Shown: positions 26,718-35,817, counted from the stretch's first letter. The stretch is DNA of 64,000 bases from DASXTC01 sp036505635 (GCA_036505635.1 DASXTC010000053.1:150155-214154); one strand, 5' to 3'. A program made the numbers and translations. Notes: generated from the sequence alone by a model not told the origin.

Positions 26718-28277
26718 TCAAGCCGACCCATCGGTCCCCGTGCGACGGCCCAGCCGCCCGAGCGCCTCGAGGGCGACGACACGATCGTCGAACGGTACGA
26801 CTCGATTGCCGATGATCTGATAAGTCTCATGTCCCTTCCCGGCGATGACGACCGTGTCCGACGGTCGCGCCGCCTTGATGGCCGCCTCGATCGCCTTGCG
26901 ACGATCCGGTTGCACGTGGACCTCCCCGATCGTTCCGCCTTTGCCCGCGCCGGCCCGGGCCTCCTCGACGCCGGCCATGATCTCCTCGATGATCGCCTCT
27001 GGCTTCTCGCTGCGCGGGTTGTCCGAGGTGACGAAGACGACGTCGCCCAGCCGCGCCGCGTGCGCCCCCATCAGAGGGCGCTTGGTCCTGTCTCGATCTC
27101 CGCCGCAACCGAAGACCACGATCACCCGTCCGGCGGTGATTCCGCGGACCGTTTCGAGCAGGCTACGCAACGCCTCTTCCTTGTGCGCGTAGTCCACTAT
27201 CACCGTGAAGTCCTGGTCGCCGACCTTCTCCATGCGGCCCGGCACGTGCGACACCGCCGCCGCCCCCGCCGTGACCGCGTCCCAGTCGATCCGCATCGCC
27301 CGGGCCGCCGCCGCGGCCGCCGCGACGTTGTAGCCGTTGGGCCGGCCGACGAGCGGAGAGGTCAGATCGAATCGTCCTTCCGGCGCCGCAAGCGTCAGGC
27401 GGAGGCCTGATGCCCCGGTCTCCATCGCGGCGATCCCGATCGTCGCCGCGGATGAGGTCCCGAACGTGATCCGCTTCGGCCATTGCCGTCTCTCCCCCCC
27501 TCCCCCCAGCTCCGAGGCCAGCCTGGCCCCCCAGGAGTCGTCGATGTTGATCACCGCGGTGGCCTGAGGCCCCAGCGTTTCGAACAGCGCGGCCTTGGCC
27601 TGGTAGTAGCTCTCCATGTCCCGGTGGTAGTCCAGGTGCTCCCGTGTGAGGTTCGTGAAGACCGCCACCTCGAATCCGATCCCGTGGACTCTCTTGAGGG
27701 CCACCGAGTGCGACGAGACCTCCATCACGCACGCGCCGCAGCCGGCCTCGATCATCCTGTCCAGGAAGCGATGGATGTCCGGCGCCTCCGGGGTGGTCCG
27801 ATCGGCGGCGATCTCCTCGCCGCCGAGCCGATAGCTGACCGTCCCGAGCACGCCGCAGCCGACTCCCGCGGCCACGAGCATCTCTTCCAGGATCCGGCAG
27901 GTGGTCGTCTTGCCGTTGGTGCCGGTGACCCCCACCATCCTCAGCTTTTCGTCGGGCCGCCCGTGCAGCTCGCGCGCCATCACGGCCAGAGCGGCCCGCT
28001 CGTCCTCGACCTCGATGACGCGCGCAAGACGGTCCAGCTCCGGGGCTCCTTCCCGGCCCGGCCCCGTGACGATCGCCGCCGCTCCCCTGGCGACCGCCTC
28101 GTGCGCGAAGGCGAGACCGTCGGCCCTGGCGCCCCGGATGGCGACGAAGAGGACGCCGGGTCCGGCCTGCCTCGAATCATGCGTGATCCCGGTGACCTCG
28201 AGGCTTCCGATCCCCGGATCGCTTCCGCCGCGGAGCCACCGATGCCCGAACCCGCCGAGCAGGCGGCCGATCAACAT
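26718..28277 (-). CDS. murE: UDP-MurNAc-tripeptide synthetase, meso-diaminopimelate type
   Basis: MurE adds the third stem-peptide residue. The 519-residue protein has the THDSR motif, the P-loop GVTGTNGKTTT, the SSHSVAL segment and the substrate motif DNPRSE. In the family, DNPR is associated with meso-diaminopimelate rather than lysine, so an A1-gamma-type peptidoglycan is inferred. The ATG at 28277 lies two bases after the ftsI stop. The frame stays open to 28769, but that part is ftsI in another frame. Confidence 0.96.
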   Translation of the reverse strand: MLIGRLLGGFGHRWLRGGSDPGIGSLEVTGITHDSRQAGPGVLFVAIRGARADGLAFAHEAVARGAAAIVTGPGREGAPELDRLARVIEVEDERAALAVMARELHGRPDEKLRMVGVTGTNGKTTTCRILEEMLVAAGVGCGVLGTVSYRLGGEEIAADRTTPEAPDIHRFLDRMIEAGCGACVMEVSSHSVALKRVHGIGFEVAVFTNLTREHLDYHRDMESYYQAKAALFETLGPQATAVINIDDSWGARLASELGGGGERRQWPKRITFGTSSAATIGIAAMETGASGLRLTLAAPEGRFDLTSPLVGRPNGYNVAAAAAAARAMRIDWDAVTAGAAAVSHVPGRMEKVGDQDFTVIVDYAHKEEALRSLLETVRGITAGRVIVVFGCGGDRDRTKRPLMGAHAARLGDVVFVTSDNPRSEKPEAIIEEIMAGVEEARAGAGKGGTIGEVHVQPDRRKAIEAAIKAARPSDTVVIAGKGHETYQIIGNRVVPFDDRVVALEALGRLGRRTGTDGSA

Positions 28278-28279
28278 CT

Positions 28280-30562
28280 TCACCGCATCGAGCTGCGGAC
28301 AGGAATCGCGGCGCGCGCCGCGCCCGCTCCCATCTCCCGCTCCTCCGGGGACGTCCCGCCGGAGTCGATGGCCGGAGCGAACCGGCCCGGCCGCAGCGCG
28401 ACCACCGCGCCCCGCGCGACGATCGTGCCCTCCGGTGGCTCCTGGGCCACGATGACGCCGTCGCCGCCGGGCGAATCCGCGCCCGCGGGGAGCAGCCGCG
28501 CCTTCAGCCCCACCCGGCTCAGATAGCTCACCGCGCGCCGGAGGCTGTGACCGCGCAGGTCGGCCAGAGCCACCGCGTCGCCCGCCGCCGCGACCCGTAC
28601 CGCGGGCAGCGGCTTTGGCGCGGGCGCCACGAGCGCGGGCTCCGCTTCCTCCCGGCGGGCCGCGCTGCGCGACCTGGCCGCGCGCTGCATCTCCTTTTCC
28701 TTCTCCCTCTGCCGTCGCGCCTGCTCCACTTCGAGCTCCTTCTCGTCGACGGGGAGCGGCTCGGTCCATCGCAGCGCGTGCGCCTCGGCCACCAGCGTCG
28801 GCTCGTCCCCCTCAATCAGGTAACGGCCCTCCTCCGGAGGCACGCCGAGATACCTCAGCGACGGAAGCGCGATGCGGCGAAAGACCGGCGCCGCGATGTC
28901 GCCGCCGTGGTAGAGCGAGCCGCGCGGCTCGTCGAGCACCACCAGGATCGTGAGAGCCGGTCTGGTGGAGGGGACGAAGCCGACGAACGAGGCCACGAAC
29001 CGGCCGGAGGCGTAGGTCCCTTCGGGGCCGATCTTCTGTGCCGTGCCTGTCTTGCCCGCCACGCTGTAGCCCGGCATCCTGGCCGCCTTCGCGGTCCCCT
29101 CGTCCACCACGCTCAACATCATCCGCGTCAAGGTGCGGACGGTGCTTTCCTTGAGGACCCGTCTCACCGGCCGCAGGTCGGCCGGGGCCGTCTCGGAGCC
29201 GTCAGCCCCGGTCTCGCGCAGGACGATGCGGGGCGCGCGAAGAAGGCCTCCGTCGGCCACGACATTGATGGCCGTGACGAGCTGCAGCGGAGTCACGCTG
29301 ACCTCCTGACCGAAGGAGATCGTGGCCTGCGACACTCCCGACCAGTCCTTCGGCTCCCGCACCAGGCCGCGCGCCTCTCCCGGGAGCTCGATGCCGGTCC
29401 TGGCGCCGAGCCCGAACCGGAGGATCGTCTCGTGAAAATCCTCCCGCTTGAGCCTCAGCCCGATCTTCATGACGCCGACGTTGCTCGATTGCTGGAGGAT
29501 CTCGGTGGCGGTGAGCAGCCCGAACCTCTTGTGGTCGTGGATCACGGCGCGGCCGACCTTGAGCAGTCCGTTCTGGCAGTCGAACACCTCGTTGGGCCCG
29601 ACGAGCTCCCTCTCGAGCGCGGAGGCCATCGTGATCACCTTGAAGGTGGAGCCGGGCTCGTACGCGTCGACCACTGCCCGGTTCTTCCGATGAGCGGCAG
29701 GAGAGTCCGACGGCCTGTTCGGGTTGTAGGTCGGCTCGTTGGCCAGGGCGAGGATTTCACCCGTGGCGGGCTCCATGACGATGACGCTGCCCTCGGCCGC
29801 GCCCGTGTCCTCCATCGCCTGCCTCAGCTCGCGCTCGGCGATGTGCTGGATCGTCTCGTCGATCGTCAGCGCGACGTCGCGGCCCGGCACCGGCTCGCGC
29901 CGCGCCGCCTTGAGGAAGCGCCGGCCGCGCGCGTCGCGCAGGGCGAACATCTGCCCGTCCTTGCCGCGGATCCTGCCGTCCAGGGCGAGCTCGAGGCCGT
30001 CCATCCCCGTGTTGTCCATTCCGACCCACCCGAGCACGTGCGCGGCCAGACCCGCGTGCGGATAGAAGCGTCTGTGCTCCCGCTCGAACGCGATCCCCTT
30101 CAGGTTCAGGGCCGAGACCGCGGCGACCGCTGCGGGGTCGACCTTCCGCCTGATCCAGGTGAACAGCTTGTCGCCCGAGAGCTTCGCGGCCAGAGCCTGG
30201 GGGGAGATCGGCTGCGAACCGGGAAGACGGGACAGAACGGGCGCGAGCGCCGCCGCGGTGGCCACCGGGTCCTCGATCTCGGCTGGAACCGCATAGATCG
30301 AATCGACCTCGATGCTCATGGCCAGCTCCAGGCCGTTGCGATCGCGCAGGAGCCCGCGCCGCGCATCGAGCGTGATGATCTGCTCGTACTGGCGTCGCGC
30401 CAGGCCGCGCATCTCGCCGGCGCGGTGGATCTGAAGATCGACGAGCCGGTATCCCATGCCGCCCGCCCAGACCGCCATCGCGAGGCCGAGCAGGACGATC
30501 CGGCGCCGGAGCGCGGCCCGTCCCTCCGGTCCGTCGTCAGTTCGAACGATGGTCGCGGACAT
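28280..30562 (-). CDS. ftsI: Division-specific peptidoglycan transpeptidase (PBP3) with PASTA domain
   Basis: FtsI cross-links septal peptidoglycan in the periplasm. The 760-residue protein has one N-terminal transmembrane helix (about 20-40), a pedestal domain, and a transpeptidase domain with STFK (catalytic S305), SSN (359-361) and KTG (504-506). A charged, disordered linker leads to a PASTA domain near residues 655-725 and a short Ala/Gly tail. The PASTA domain makes it longer than the E. coli protein and is seen in Gram-positives and several deep Gram-negative groups. It overlaps the ftsL end by 26 bases. Confidence 0.95.
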   Translation of the reverse strand: MSATIVRTDDGPEGRAALRRRIVLLGLAMAVWAGGMGYRLVDLQIHRAGEMRGLARRQYEQIITLDARRGLLRDRNGLELAMSIEVDSIYAVPAEIEDPVATAAALAPVLSRLPGSQPISPQALAAKLSGDKLFTWIRRKVDPAAVAAVSALNLKGIAFEREHRRFYPHAGLAAHVLGWVGMDNTGMDGLELALDGRIRGKDGQMFALRDARGRRFLKAARREPVPGRDVALTIDETIQHIAERELRQAMEDTGAAEGSVIVMEPATGEILALANEPTYNPNRPSDSPAAHRKNRAVVDAYEPGSTFKVITMASALERELVGPNEVFDCQNGLLKVGRAVIHDHKRFGLLTATEILQQSSNVGVMKIGLRLKREDFHETILRFGLGARTGIELPGEARGLVREPKDWSGVSQATISFGQEVSVTPLQLVTAINVVADGGLLRAPRIVLRETGADGSETAPADLRPVRRVLKESTVRTLTRMMLSVVDEGTAKAARMPGYSVAGKTGTAQKIGPEGTYASGRFVASFVGFVPSTRPALTILVVLDEPRGSLYHGGDIAAPVFRRIALPSLRYLGVPPEEGRYLIEGDEPTLVAEAHALRWTEPLPVDEKELEVEQARRQREKEKEMQRAARSRSAARREEAEPALVAPAPKPLPAVRVAAAGDAVALADLRGHSLRRAVSYLSRVGLKARLLPAGADSPGGDGVIVAQEPPEGTIVARGAVVALRPGRFAPAIDSGGTSPEEREMGAGAARAAIPVRSSMR

Positions 30563-31025
30563 CGGTTTCCGACTCCTGAACTGGGCGGGGCGTGCCGGCC
30601 CCGGCGACGGCGCCGCCCGAGGCGACGCGGTCCATGGTGGCCGGGCGTGCCGGCTTCAGCCTCGCCGTGTCGACCAGCACGACGGTGCCGGCGGGAGGCT
30701 GGGCGAGCCCGATCTGACCCGCCCCCACCTGCTCCACGCGCCCGAGGCTCTCGAGGGAAGCCTTCTCCAGACGGAGCTGGTGGTTGATCTCCACGAGACG
30801 ATCGCGCTGGTTCTTGAGCTCCTCGATGCGATAGCCGGTTCGAAGCCACTCGGAGCTCTGCCGGATATAGAGCAGCAGCGGCAGGAGCATCACGAAAGAG
30901 AGCGACACGGCGAGCAGCAGCTCGCGCAGCCGGCCGCGGTCCGGCTCCAGGACGAGGGAACGGTTGAGCCAGGGGAGCTTCACCTGACCCCGTGGCCGCG
31001 CGGAGGCCGCGGCGTGGCGCCGCAT
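30537..31025 (-). CDS. ftsL: Cell division protein FtsL-like
   Basis: This 162-residue small bitopic protein has a basic cytoplasmic segment, one transmembrane helix (about residues 40-60, SLSFVMLLPLLLY) and a coiled-coil stretch rich in Glu, Leu and Arg (LKNQRDRLVEINHQLRLEKA) as in FtsL/DivIC. The position between rsmH and ftsI supports FtsL. The ATG at 31025 overlaps the rsmH stop (TGATG). The Pro/Ala-rich C-terminal tail is longer than usual. Confidence 0.85.
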   Translation of the reverse strand: MRRHAAASARPRGQVKLPWLNRSLVLEPDRGRLRELLLAVSLSFVMLLPLLLYIRQSSEWLRTGYRIEELKNQRDRLVEINHQLRLEKASLESLGRVEQVGAGQIGLAQPPAGTVVLVDTARLKPARPATMDRVASGGAVAGAGTPRPVQESETDVRDHRSN

Positions 31026-32095
31026 CAGAGCCGCTCCGCGGCGCGCAGCTTGGCGCTGCGGGAACGCGGATTCACCGCGATCTCCTCGGGTGACGGTCTC
31101 AGCTTGCGGATCGGCAGACTGACCAGGTCGGGCGTCGAGCAGGCGCAGAGGGGGAGGCTCCTGGGGCAGGAGCATCTGTGAGAGAGTTTGCGCAGGGTCT
31201 GCTTGACGAGGCGATCTTCGAGGGAGTGGAAAGTCAGGAGGACGAGCCTCCCCCTGGCCTGCAACGCCTCGACCGAGTCGAGAACGAAACCTTCGAGTCC
31301 TTCCAGCTCTTCATTGACGGCGATCCGGAGCGCCTGAAAGACGCGCGTGGCCGGGTGGATTCGGGCGCCGCGGCGCGGGTTGATCCTCTCGACGAGCCGC
31401 GCGAGCTCTCCGGTGGTGCGGACCGGGTCACTCTCGCGGCGCTCCACGATGGCGCGGGCGATCCTGCGGGAGTGGCGCTCCTCGCCGTACTCGTAAAAGA
31501 TGCGCGAGAGCTCCTCCCTGGTCTCCGAGGCGAGGATCCGGGCAGCAGTCCGACCCCCGGTGCGATCCATCCGCATGTCGAGGGGCTCGTCGCGCTGAAA
31601 CGAGAAGCCCCGGCCCTCCGCGGCGAGCTGAAACGAGGAGATGCCGAGGTCCGCAACCAGCCCCGAGAGCCTGCCGTGCCCGCCGAGGGTGCGCTGGAGC
31701 ACCGAGACGAGGTTCCGGTAGTCGTCATGCACCAGTGTCACGCGATCGCCGAACCGCGCGAGACGCTCGCGGGCCCGCTCGAGCGACTCGGCATCGCGAT
31801 CGATGCCGATGAGCCGGACGTCCGGGGACGCCGACAGGATCAGCTCCGCGTGCCCGCCCATGCCGACCGTCGCGTCCACGTAGAGCCCGCCTCTCCCCGG
31901 CTCGAGCAGGCCGAGGACCTCGCGCGGCATGACCGGCGTGTGAGCGGCGGGCGTCTCGCCGGGGGAGTCCGGACATCCGGGTTGCCTCGCGGGTCCCGCG
32001 TCCCGATCCCCGTCTCCCCCGGCCAGCTCGTGCGACGCAAGCAACAGCGGTGAGAAACGTCCTGGGCTGGTGATGGTCAGCGCGTCTTGATACAC
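31025..32095 (-). CDS. rsmH: 16S rRNA (cytosine1402-N4)-methyltransferase
   Basis: RsmH (MraW) methylates C1402 of 16S rRNA with S-adenosylmethionine. Family motifs are HTPVMPREVL, the SAM loop DATVGMGGHAE, the ADLGISSFQL region, GFSF, LDMRMD and LLTFHSLEDRLVK. At 356 residues it is about 40 longer than usual because of an N-terminal extension from the GTG at 32095, which has GGGGA six bases upstream. A shorter start is possible but no good ATG precedes HTPVM. It follows mraZ by 19 bases. Confidence 0.93.
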   Translation of the reverse strand: MYQDALTITSPGRFSPLLLASHELAGGDGDRDAGPARQPGCPDSPGETPAAHTPVMPREVLGLLEPGRGGLYVDATVGMGGHAELILSASPDVRLIGIDRDAESLERARERLARFGDRVTLVHDDYRNLVSVLQRTLGGHGRLSGLVADLGISSFQLAAEGRGFSFQRDEPLDMRMDRTGGRTAARILASETREELSRIFYEYGEERHSRRIARAIVERRESDPVRTTGELARLVERINPRRGARIHPATRVFQALRIAVNEELEGLEGFVLDSVEALQARGRLVLLTFHSLEDRLVKQTLRKLSHRCSCPRSLPLCACSTPDLVSLPIRKLRPSPEEIAVNPRSRSAKLRAAERL

Positions 32096-32114
32096 AGCAA
32101 TCCCCAGGTACGTG

Positions 32115-32558
32115 TCAGAGGCCGCGCGATGCGAGGTAGTCTTCCTCCTCGGGTTTCATCGGGTCGGCCTGCATCGTTTCCTTGAACTTCTTGTGGTTCC
32201 AGACTTCCAGGTAGTCCCTCTGCCCGATCACGACGACCTCCTCGTCGAGGGAGGCGTCGTTCCTCAGGCGCGGGTGGATCAGGAGGCGTCCCTGTGGATC
32301 GACCGAGGCCCTCTGGCCGTAGTAGCTGGTGCCGCGCCGGAACTTGCGCACTGCGGGCCTGGACGGAGGCTCCGCGTTGATCCTCTCGAGGACCCCCTGC
32401 CAGACGTGCGCGGGATAGAGACGCGCGCAGTCCCCCTGCACGCTGGTGACGTAGAAGTCCCCATTGCCGAACCTGTCCTGGATGAGCTTGCGGAAGTCGG
32501 ACGGGATCTTGACCCGCCCCTTCTCGTCGACCTTCACGGTGAAGCTGCCATCCAGCAT
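32115..32558 (-). CDS. mraZ: Transcriptional regulator MraZ
   Basis: MraZ is an AbrB-like DNA-binding protein that represses its own division cluster in several bacteria. The 147 residues hold the two family repeats: VDEKGRVKIPSDFR near the start and VDPQGRLLIHPRLR in the second half. The ATG at 32558 (MLDGSF) fits the family N-terminus; a GTG at 32588 lies inside the predicted operator and is less likely. It heads the dcw cluster and is preceded by a strong promoter and a GTGG array. Confidence 0.95.
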   Translation of the reverse strand: MLDGSFTVKVDEKGRVKIPSDFRKLIQDRFGNGDFYVTSVQGDCARLYPAHVWQGVLERINAEPPSRPAVRKFRRGTSYYGQRASVDPQGRLLIHPRLRNDASLDEEVVVIGQRDYLEVWNHKKFKETMQADPMKPEEEDYLASRGL

Positions 32559-32574
32559 CAGAGACCCGTCCGCG

Positions 32575-32608
32575 CCACATGGAGCCACATCGATCCACTA
32601 TCGACCAC
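32575..32608 (-). promoter_or_regulatory. Likely MraZ operator: four GTGG repeats at 10-bp spacing
   Basis: On the minus strand GTGG occurs at 32608-32605, 32598-32595, 32588-32585 and 32578-32575, exactly ten bases apart, just downstream of the predicted transcription start. E. coli MraZ is known to bind TGGGN direct repeats with a 10-bp period next to its own promoter. The same geometry here suggests autoregulation. Confidence 0.65.
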
Positions 32609-32616
32609 GTGCGCAG

Positions 32617-32645
32617 ATACTATGAAAGGCGTCCAAGCCTGTCAA
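32617..32645 (-). promoter_or_regulatory. Sigma-70 promoter of the division/cell-wall cluster
   Basis: On the minus strand TTGACA (32645-32640) and TAGTAT (32622-32617) are separated by 17 bases, a near-consensus promoter. The start would fall near 32610, directly before the GTGG array. No comparable promoter was noticed inside the cluster. Confidence 0.8.
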
Positions 32646-32803
32646 GGAAAAAGACCATTTTTTTCTAGTGATTACGTCGTGGATCGCCGGGCCTAGATGA
32701 AGGGGTAGAGCATGCGTTCGACCCCAGATACAGGGGTCCGTCTCAGGACGAGACGGTGCGTCCTGCCTTGTGGCGGCGGGTGTGCTCTGATAGTCTCAGC
32801 GCG

Positions 32804-33868
32804 ATGCCATTCGACCTCGACGCCCTCCTCGGCGATGCCGAGCGCCGCGGCGCTTCCGACCTCCTCCTGGTGCCGGGCGCTCCCCCCACGATCCGACTGC
32901 ACGGGGATCTCATGGCGGCGGGCCCGGGCACGGACCTGTTGGGCCCGGATGACGCGTCCGACATGCTCTCGGTCTTTCTTCCGCCGCAGCACAGCGAGGA
33001 GTTCCGCGCGGGGCACGCGGTCGATTTCTGCTTCGAGAAGCCGGGGATCGGGCGGTTTCGCTGCAATCTCCACCGGGATCGGGGGGGGGTGGCGGCATCG
33101 CTGCGGCTCCTGCCCGAGACGATCCCGGACTTCAGCACGCTCAACCTGCCGGCGCAGGTGGCCCGTTTCGCCGAGGTGCTCAAGGGATTCATCCTCGTGG
33201 CGGGGCCGACCGGCGCGGGCAAATCAACGACGCTGGCCTGCCTCATCGACATGATCAACTCGCGGCGCGCCGCCCACATCGTCACCATCGAGGACCCCGT
33301 GGAGTACCGGCACCGGCACCGGCGCGGCGTGGTCGAGCAGATCGAGGTCGGCGCCGACACCCCGAGCTTCGCCGCGGCGCTGCGACACACCCTGCGGCAG
33401 GATCCCGACGTGATCCTCGTGGGGGAGATGCGGGATCTCGAGACGATCGGGATCGCGCTGACCGCGGCCGAGACGGGGCACCTGGTGCTGTCGAGCCTGC
33501 ACACCAACGACACGACGCAGGCGATCGATCGGATCCTCGACGTCTTCCCGGCGCACCATCAGCCGCAGGTGCGCCAGCAGATCGCCCTGTCTCTCACCGG
33601 CGTGGTCGCGCAGCATCTGATCCCCGTCATGGACGGCAAGGGACGCGTGCCGGCCGTGGAGATCCTCGTGGCCACCGATGCCGTCCGGAACCTGATCCGC
33701 ACCTCCAAGACCCATCAGCTCTACTCCACCATCGCCAACTCGAGGGCGGCGGGGATGCAGACGCTGGAGGAATCGCTGGCCGGCCTCTGCAAGAGACACC
33801 GCATCACCCGCGAGGACGCGCTGCTGCGTTCCACCCACGCGGACGAGCTCGAATCGCTGATGCGATGA
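32804..33868 (+). CDS. pilT: Type IV pilus retraction ATPase PilT-like
   Basis: This hexameric cytoplasmic ATPase depolymerises type IV pili. The 354-residue protein has the Walker A GPTGAGKST, the VEYRH segment, Walker B ILVGEMRD, the LSSLHTND histidine box, and a C-terminal VRNLIRTSKTHQ stretch resembling the PilT AIRNLIRE motif. The start is set at the ATG at 32804; the frame extends to 32756 without a ribosome site. No other pilus gene lies in the window. It overlaps the next gene by four bases. Confidence 0.9.
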   Translation: MPFDLDALLGDAERRGASDLLLVPGAPPTIRLHGDLMAAGPGTDLLGPDDASDMLSVFLPPQHSEEFRAGHAVDFCFEKPGIGRFRCNLHRDRGGVAASLRLLPETIPDFSTLNLPAQVARFAEVLKGFILVAGPTGAGKSTTLACLIDMINSRRAAHIVTIEDPVEYRHRHRRGVVEQIEVGADTPSFAAALRHTLRQDPDVILVGEMRDLETIGIALTAAETGHLVLSSLHTNDTTQAIDRILDVFPAHHQPQVRQQIALSLTGVVAQHLIPVMDGKGRVPAVEILVATDAVRNLIRTSKTHQLYSTIANSRAAGMQTLEESLAGLCKRHRITREDALLRSTHADELESLMR

Positions 33869-34260
33869 CGCCGATCGAGATCCTCGACACGTACCGGACC
33901 TTCGCCGTCGTGGGACTCTCGAACCGTCCGGAGCGCCCGTCCTTCTCGGTGGCCTCGTACCTCAAGGAGCGCGGATACCGGATCGTGCCGGTGAATCCCC
34001 GCCTGGACGAGGTGCTGGGCGAGAGGTGCTATCCCGATCTACCGAGCATCCCGTTTCCCATCGAGGTCGTGGACATCTTCCGCCGCAGCGAGCTTGTGGG
34101 GCCCGTGGTGGACGACGCCATCCGGATCGGCGCGAAGGTCGTCTGGATGCAGCTCGGCGTCATCGACGAGGGCGCGGCCGCGCGCGCCCGCGCGGCGGGC
34201 CTGCCGGTCGTGATGGACCGCTGCCCGGTCATCGAGCTGCGGCGGGCGGGGCGGCCCTGA
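33865..34260 (+). CDS. CoA-binding domain protein (YccU family)
   Basis: This 131-residue single Rossmann domain opens with YRTFAVVGLSNRPERPS and contains VNPRLDEVLG and the C-terminal VVMDRCPVIE, all typical of the stand-alone CoA-binding family. Members bind CoA or a related nucleotide; the reaction is unknown. Its ATG overlaps the pilT stop by four bases. Confidence 0.88.
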   Translation: MTPIEILDTYRTFAVVGLSNRPERPSFSVASYLKERGYRIVPVNPRLDEVLGERCYPDLPSIPFPIEVVDIFRRSELVGPVVDDAIRIGAKVVWMQLGVIDEGAAARARAAGLPVVMDRCPVIELRRAGRP

Positions 34261-34281
34261 CGGCCCGACCGGAGGTATGAT

Positions 34282-34584
34282 GTGACCATGCCTTCCGGGC
34301 CTGAAACCATCGAGCTCAATTGCCCCTGCTGCGGCGCCCTGGTCGTCATCGATCCGGCCACCCGCGCCGTGCTGCGCTTCGAGGCCCCCAGGAAGCCGCT
34401 GGCCTCCTTCGAGGAGATGCTCAAGGAGGTCGGCGAGTCGAAGAAGAAAACCGAGTCGAAGCTGCAGCGCGCCATGGAGGAGCAGCAGAATCGCGACGAG
34501 ATCCTCGACAAGAAGTTCCGCGAAGCGATGAAGAAGGCGGAGGACGTGAAGGGGCCGCCGCCAAAGCCGTTCGACTTCGACTGA
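34282..34584 (+). CDS. Small protein with one CPCCG zinc knuckle and a coiled coil
   Basis: This 100-residue protein has an N-terminal CPCCG followed by VVIDPATRAVLR, which looks like half of a zinc ribbon; the second cysteine pair is missing, so metal binding would need a dimer. Residues 45-90 are a highly charged helix of Lys and Glu. GGAGG at 34271-34275 serves either the GTG at 34282 or the ATG at 34288. Function unknown. Confidence 0.65.
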   Translation: MTMPSGPETIELNCPCCGALVVIDPATRAVLRFEAPRKPLASFEEMLKEVGESKKKTESKLQRAMEEQQNRDEILDKKFREAMKKAEDVKGPPPKPFDFD

Positions 34585-34589
34585 GGAGC

Positions 34590-35564
34590 TCAGAGCGCGG
34601 CGATCACTTCCTCGGAGGAAGCCGTCGCGGTGCCGACCTTGCCGACCACCACGCCGGCCGCCGCGTTGGACAGCGCCGCCGCGTCGCGAAGCGATGCCCC
34701 TGCGGCCAGGCACAGGGCGAGCGCCGCCACCACCGTGTCCCCCGCGCCCGTGACGTCGAAGACCTCACGCGAGACGGCCTCGATGGCCAGGGGCGGGAGG
34801 CCCTCCTCCATCAACAGCATCCCCTTCTCGCCCCGAGTGAGCAGCACGCCGCGGCACCCCAGCGTCTCCCGGATCGCCCAGCCCGCCCCGATCAGATCCT
34901 TCTCGCTCCTGAGCTTCAGCCCGCTCATACGCGAGGCCTCGGTCTGGTTCGGCGTGATGACCGTGATCGGCGTGTAGGATTTCCAGTGGCCCGGCTTGGG
35001 GTCCGCGACGACCGGAATCCCCCGCTTCGCGGCGGCCGGCAGCAGGCTGGCCAGCAGGACCGGCGTCACGCACCCCTTCTCGTAGTCCGACACCACCAGC
35101 GCGTCGGCCGAAGCACACCGATCGACGGCGAGCCGGACGAGACGCTCGACGGCGGCTTCATCGAGGGGGTCATCCTCCTCGCGGTCGTACCGGACCACCT
35201 GCTGGCCGTGCGCCACGATCCGGGTCTTCACCGTCGTGCGCCTTCCGGCCACCGCGAGCACTCCATCGGTGGGGACCTTCAGCCCGGCCAGCGACTCGCG
35301 CAGGCGCGCCGCGTCGGGCCCATCCCCGGTCACCCCCACGGGCCACGCCGCGCCGCCCAGCGCCGCGATGTTGGAGACCACGTTGCCGGCGCCGCCCAGG
35401 TGGAAGCTCTCGCGCGCCACCTTCACCACCGGCACGGGGGCCTCGGGGGAGATCCGATCGACGGTGCCCCAGATGAACTGGTCGAGCATCAGGTCCCCCA
35501 CGACGAGGACCTTTCTGCCCGCGGCGGCGGCGAAGATGCTCCGGGCGGTCCGAGCGTCCATCAT
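34590..35564 (-). CDS. rfaE1: D-glycero-beta-D-manno-heptose-7-phosphate kinase
   Basis: This is a PfkB-family sugar kinase that phosphorylates heptose 7-phosphate at C1 in ADP-heptose synthesis for LPS. The N-terminal VVGDLMLDQFIWG, the FHLGGAGNVVSN motif, and the C-terminal DVTGAGDTVVAALA with the catalytic Asp match the HldE first domain. The 324-residue gene has no nucleotidyltransferase domain, so a separate RfaE2 would be needed. The ATG at 35564 is used; an upstream extension to 35717 is shadow sequence. Two heptosyltransferases lie nearby. Confidence 0.88.
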   Translation of the reverse strand: MMDARTARSIFAAAAGRKVLVVGDLMLDQFIWGTVDRISPEAPVPVVKVARESFHLGGAGNVVSNIAALGGAAWPVGVTGDGPDAARLRESLAGLKVPTDGVLAVAGRRTTVKTRIVAHGQQVVRYDREEDDPLDEAAVERLVRLAVDRCASADALVVSDYEKGCVTPVLLASLLPAAAKRGIPVVADPKPGHWKSYTPITVITPNQTEASRMSGLKLRSEKDLIGAGWAIRETLGCRGVLLTRGEKGMLLMEEGLPPLAIEAVSREVFDVTGAGDTVVAALALCLAAGASLRDAAALSNAAAGVVVGKVGTATASSEEVIAAL

Positions 35565-35578
35565 CCCAGCCGCACCGC

Positions 35579-35752
35579 TCAGGCCGGTTCGATGGTGGCC
35601 TGATCGACCAGCATGACGGGGATGTCGTCCTTGATCGGGTAGACCCGGTGGCACTGGACGCACTTGAGCCCGGCGCCTCCGGGGGTCAGATTGACGGGCG
35701 TCTTGCAGAGAGGACACGCGAGGATCTCGAGGAGCCGGGGGTCGATCGCCAT
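35579..35752 (-). CDS. Trm112-like zinc protein (YcaR family)
   Basis: This 57-residue protein has LEILACPLCKTPV, a second CVQC pair, and RVYPIKDDIPVML, the classic Trm112/YcaR pattern with four zinc cysteines. In Proteobacteria ycaR sits among LPS genes, and here too it precedes the heptose kinase by 14 bases. The start is the ATG at 35752 behind AGAGG; a longer frame to 35824 lacks support. Such proteins can act as partners of methyltransferases, but the role in bacteria is unclear. Confidence 0.88.
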   Translation of the reverse strand: MAIDPRLLEILACPLCKTPVNLTPGGAGLKCVQCHRVYPIKDDIPVMLVDQATIEPA

Positions 35753-35817
35753 GGCAGGACCTCTTAGAGAATCGTCGTCGGACGAACGCCCGCGCAGGCT
35801 ACCACGGGCCGGGCCTT

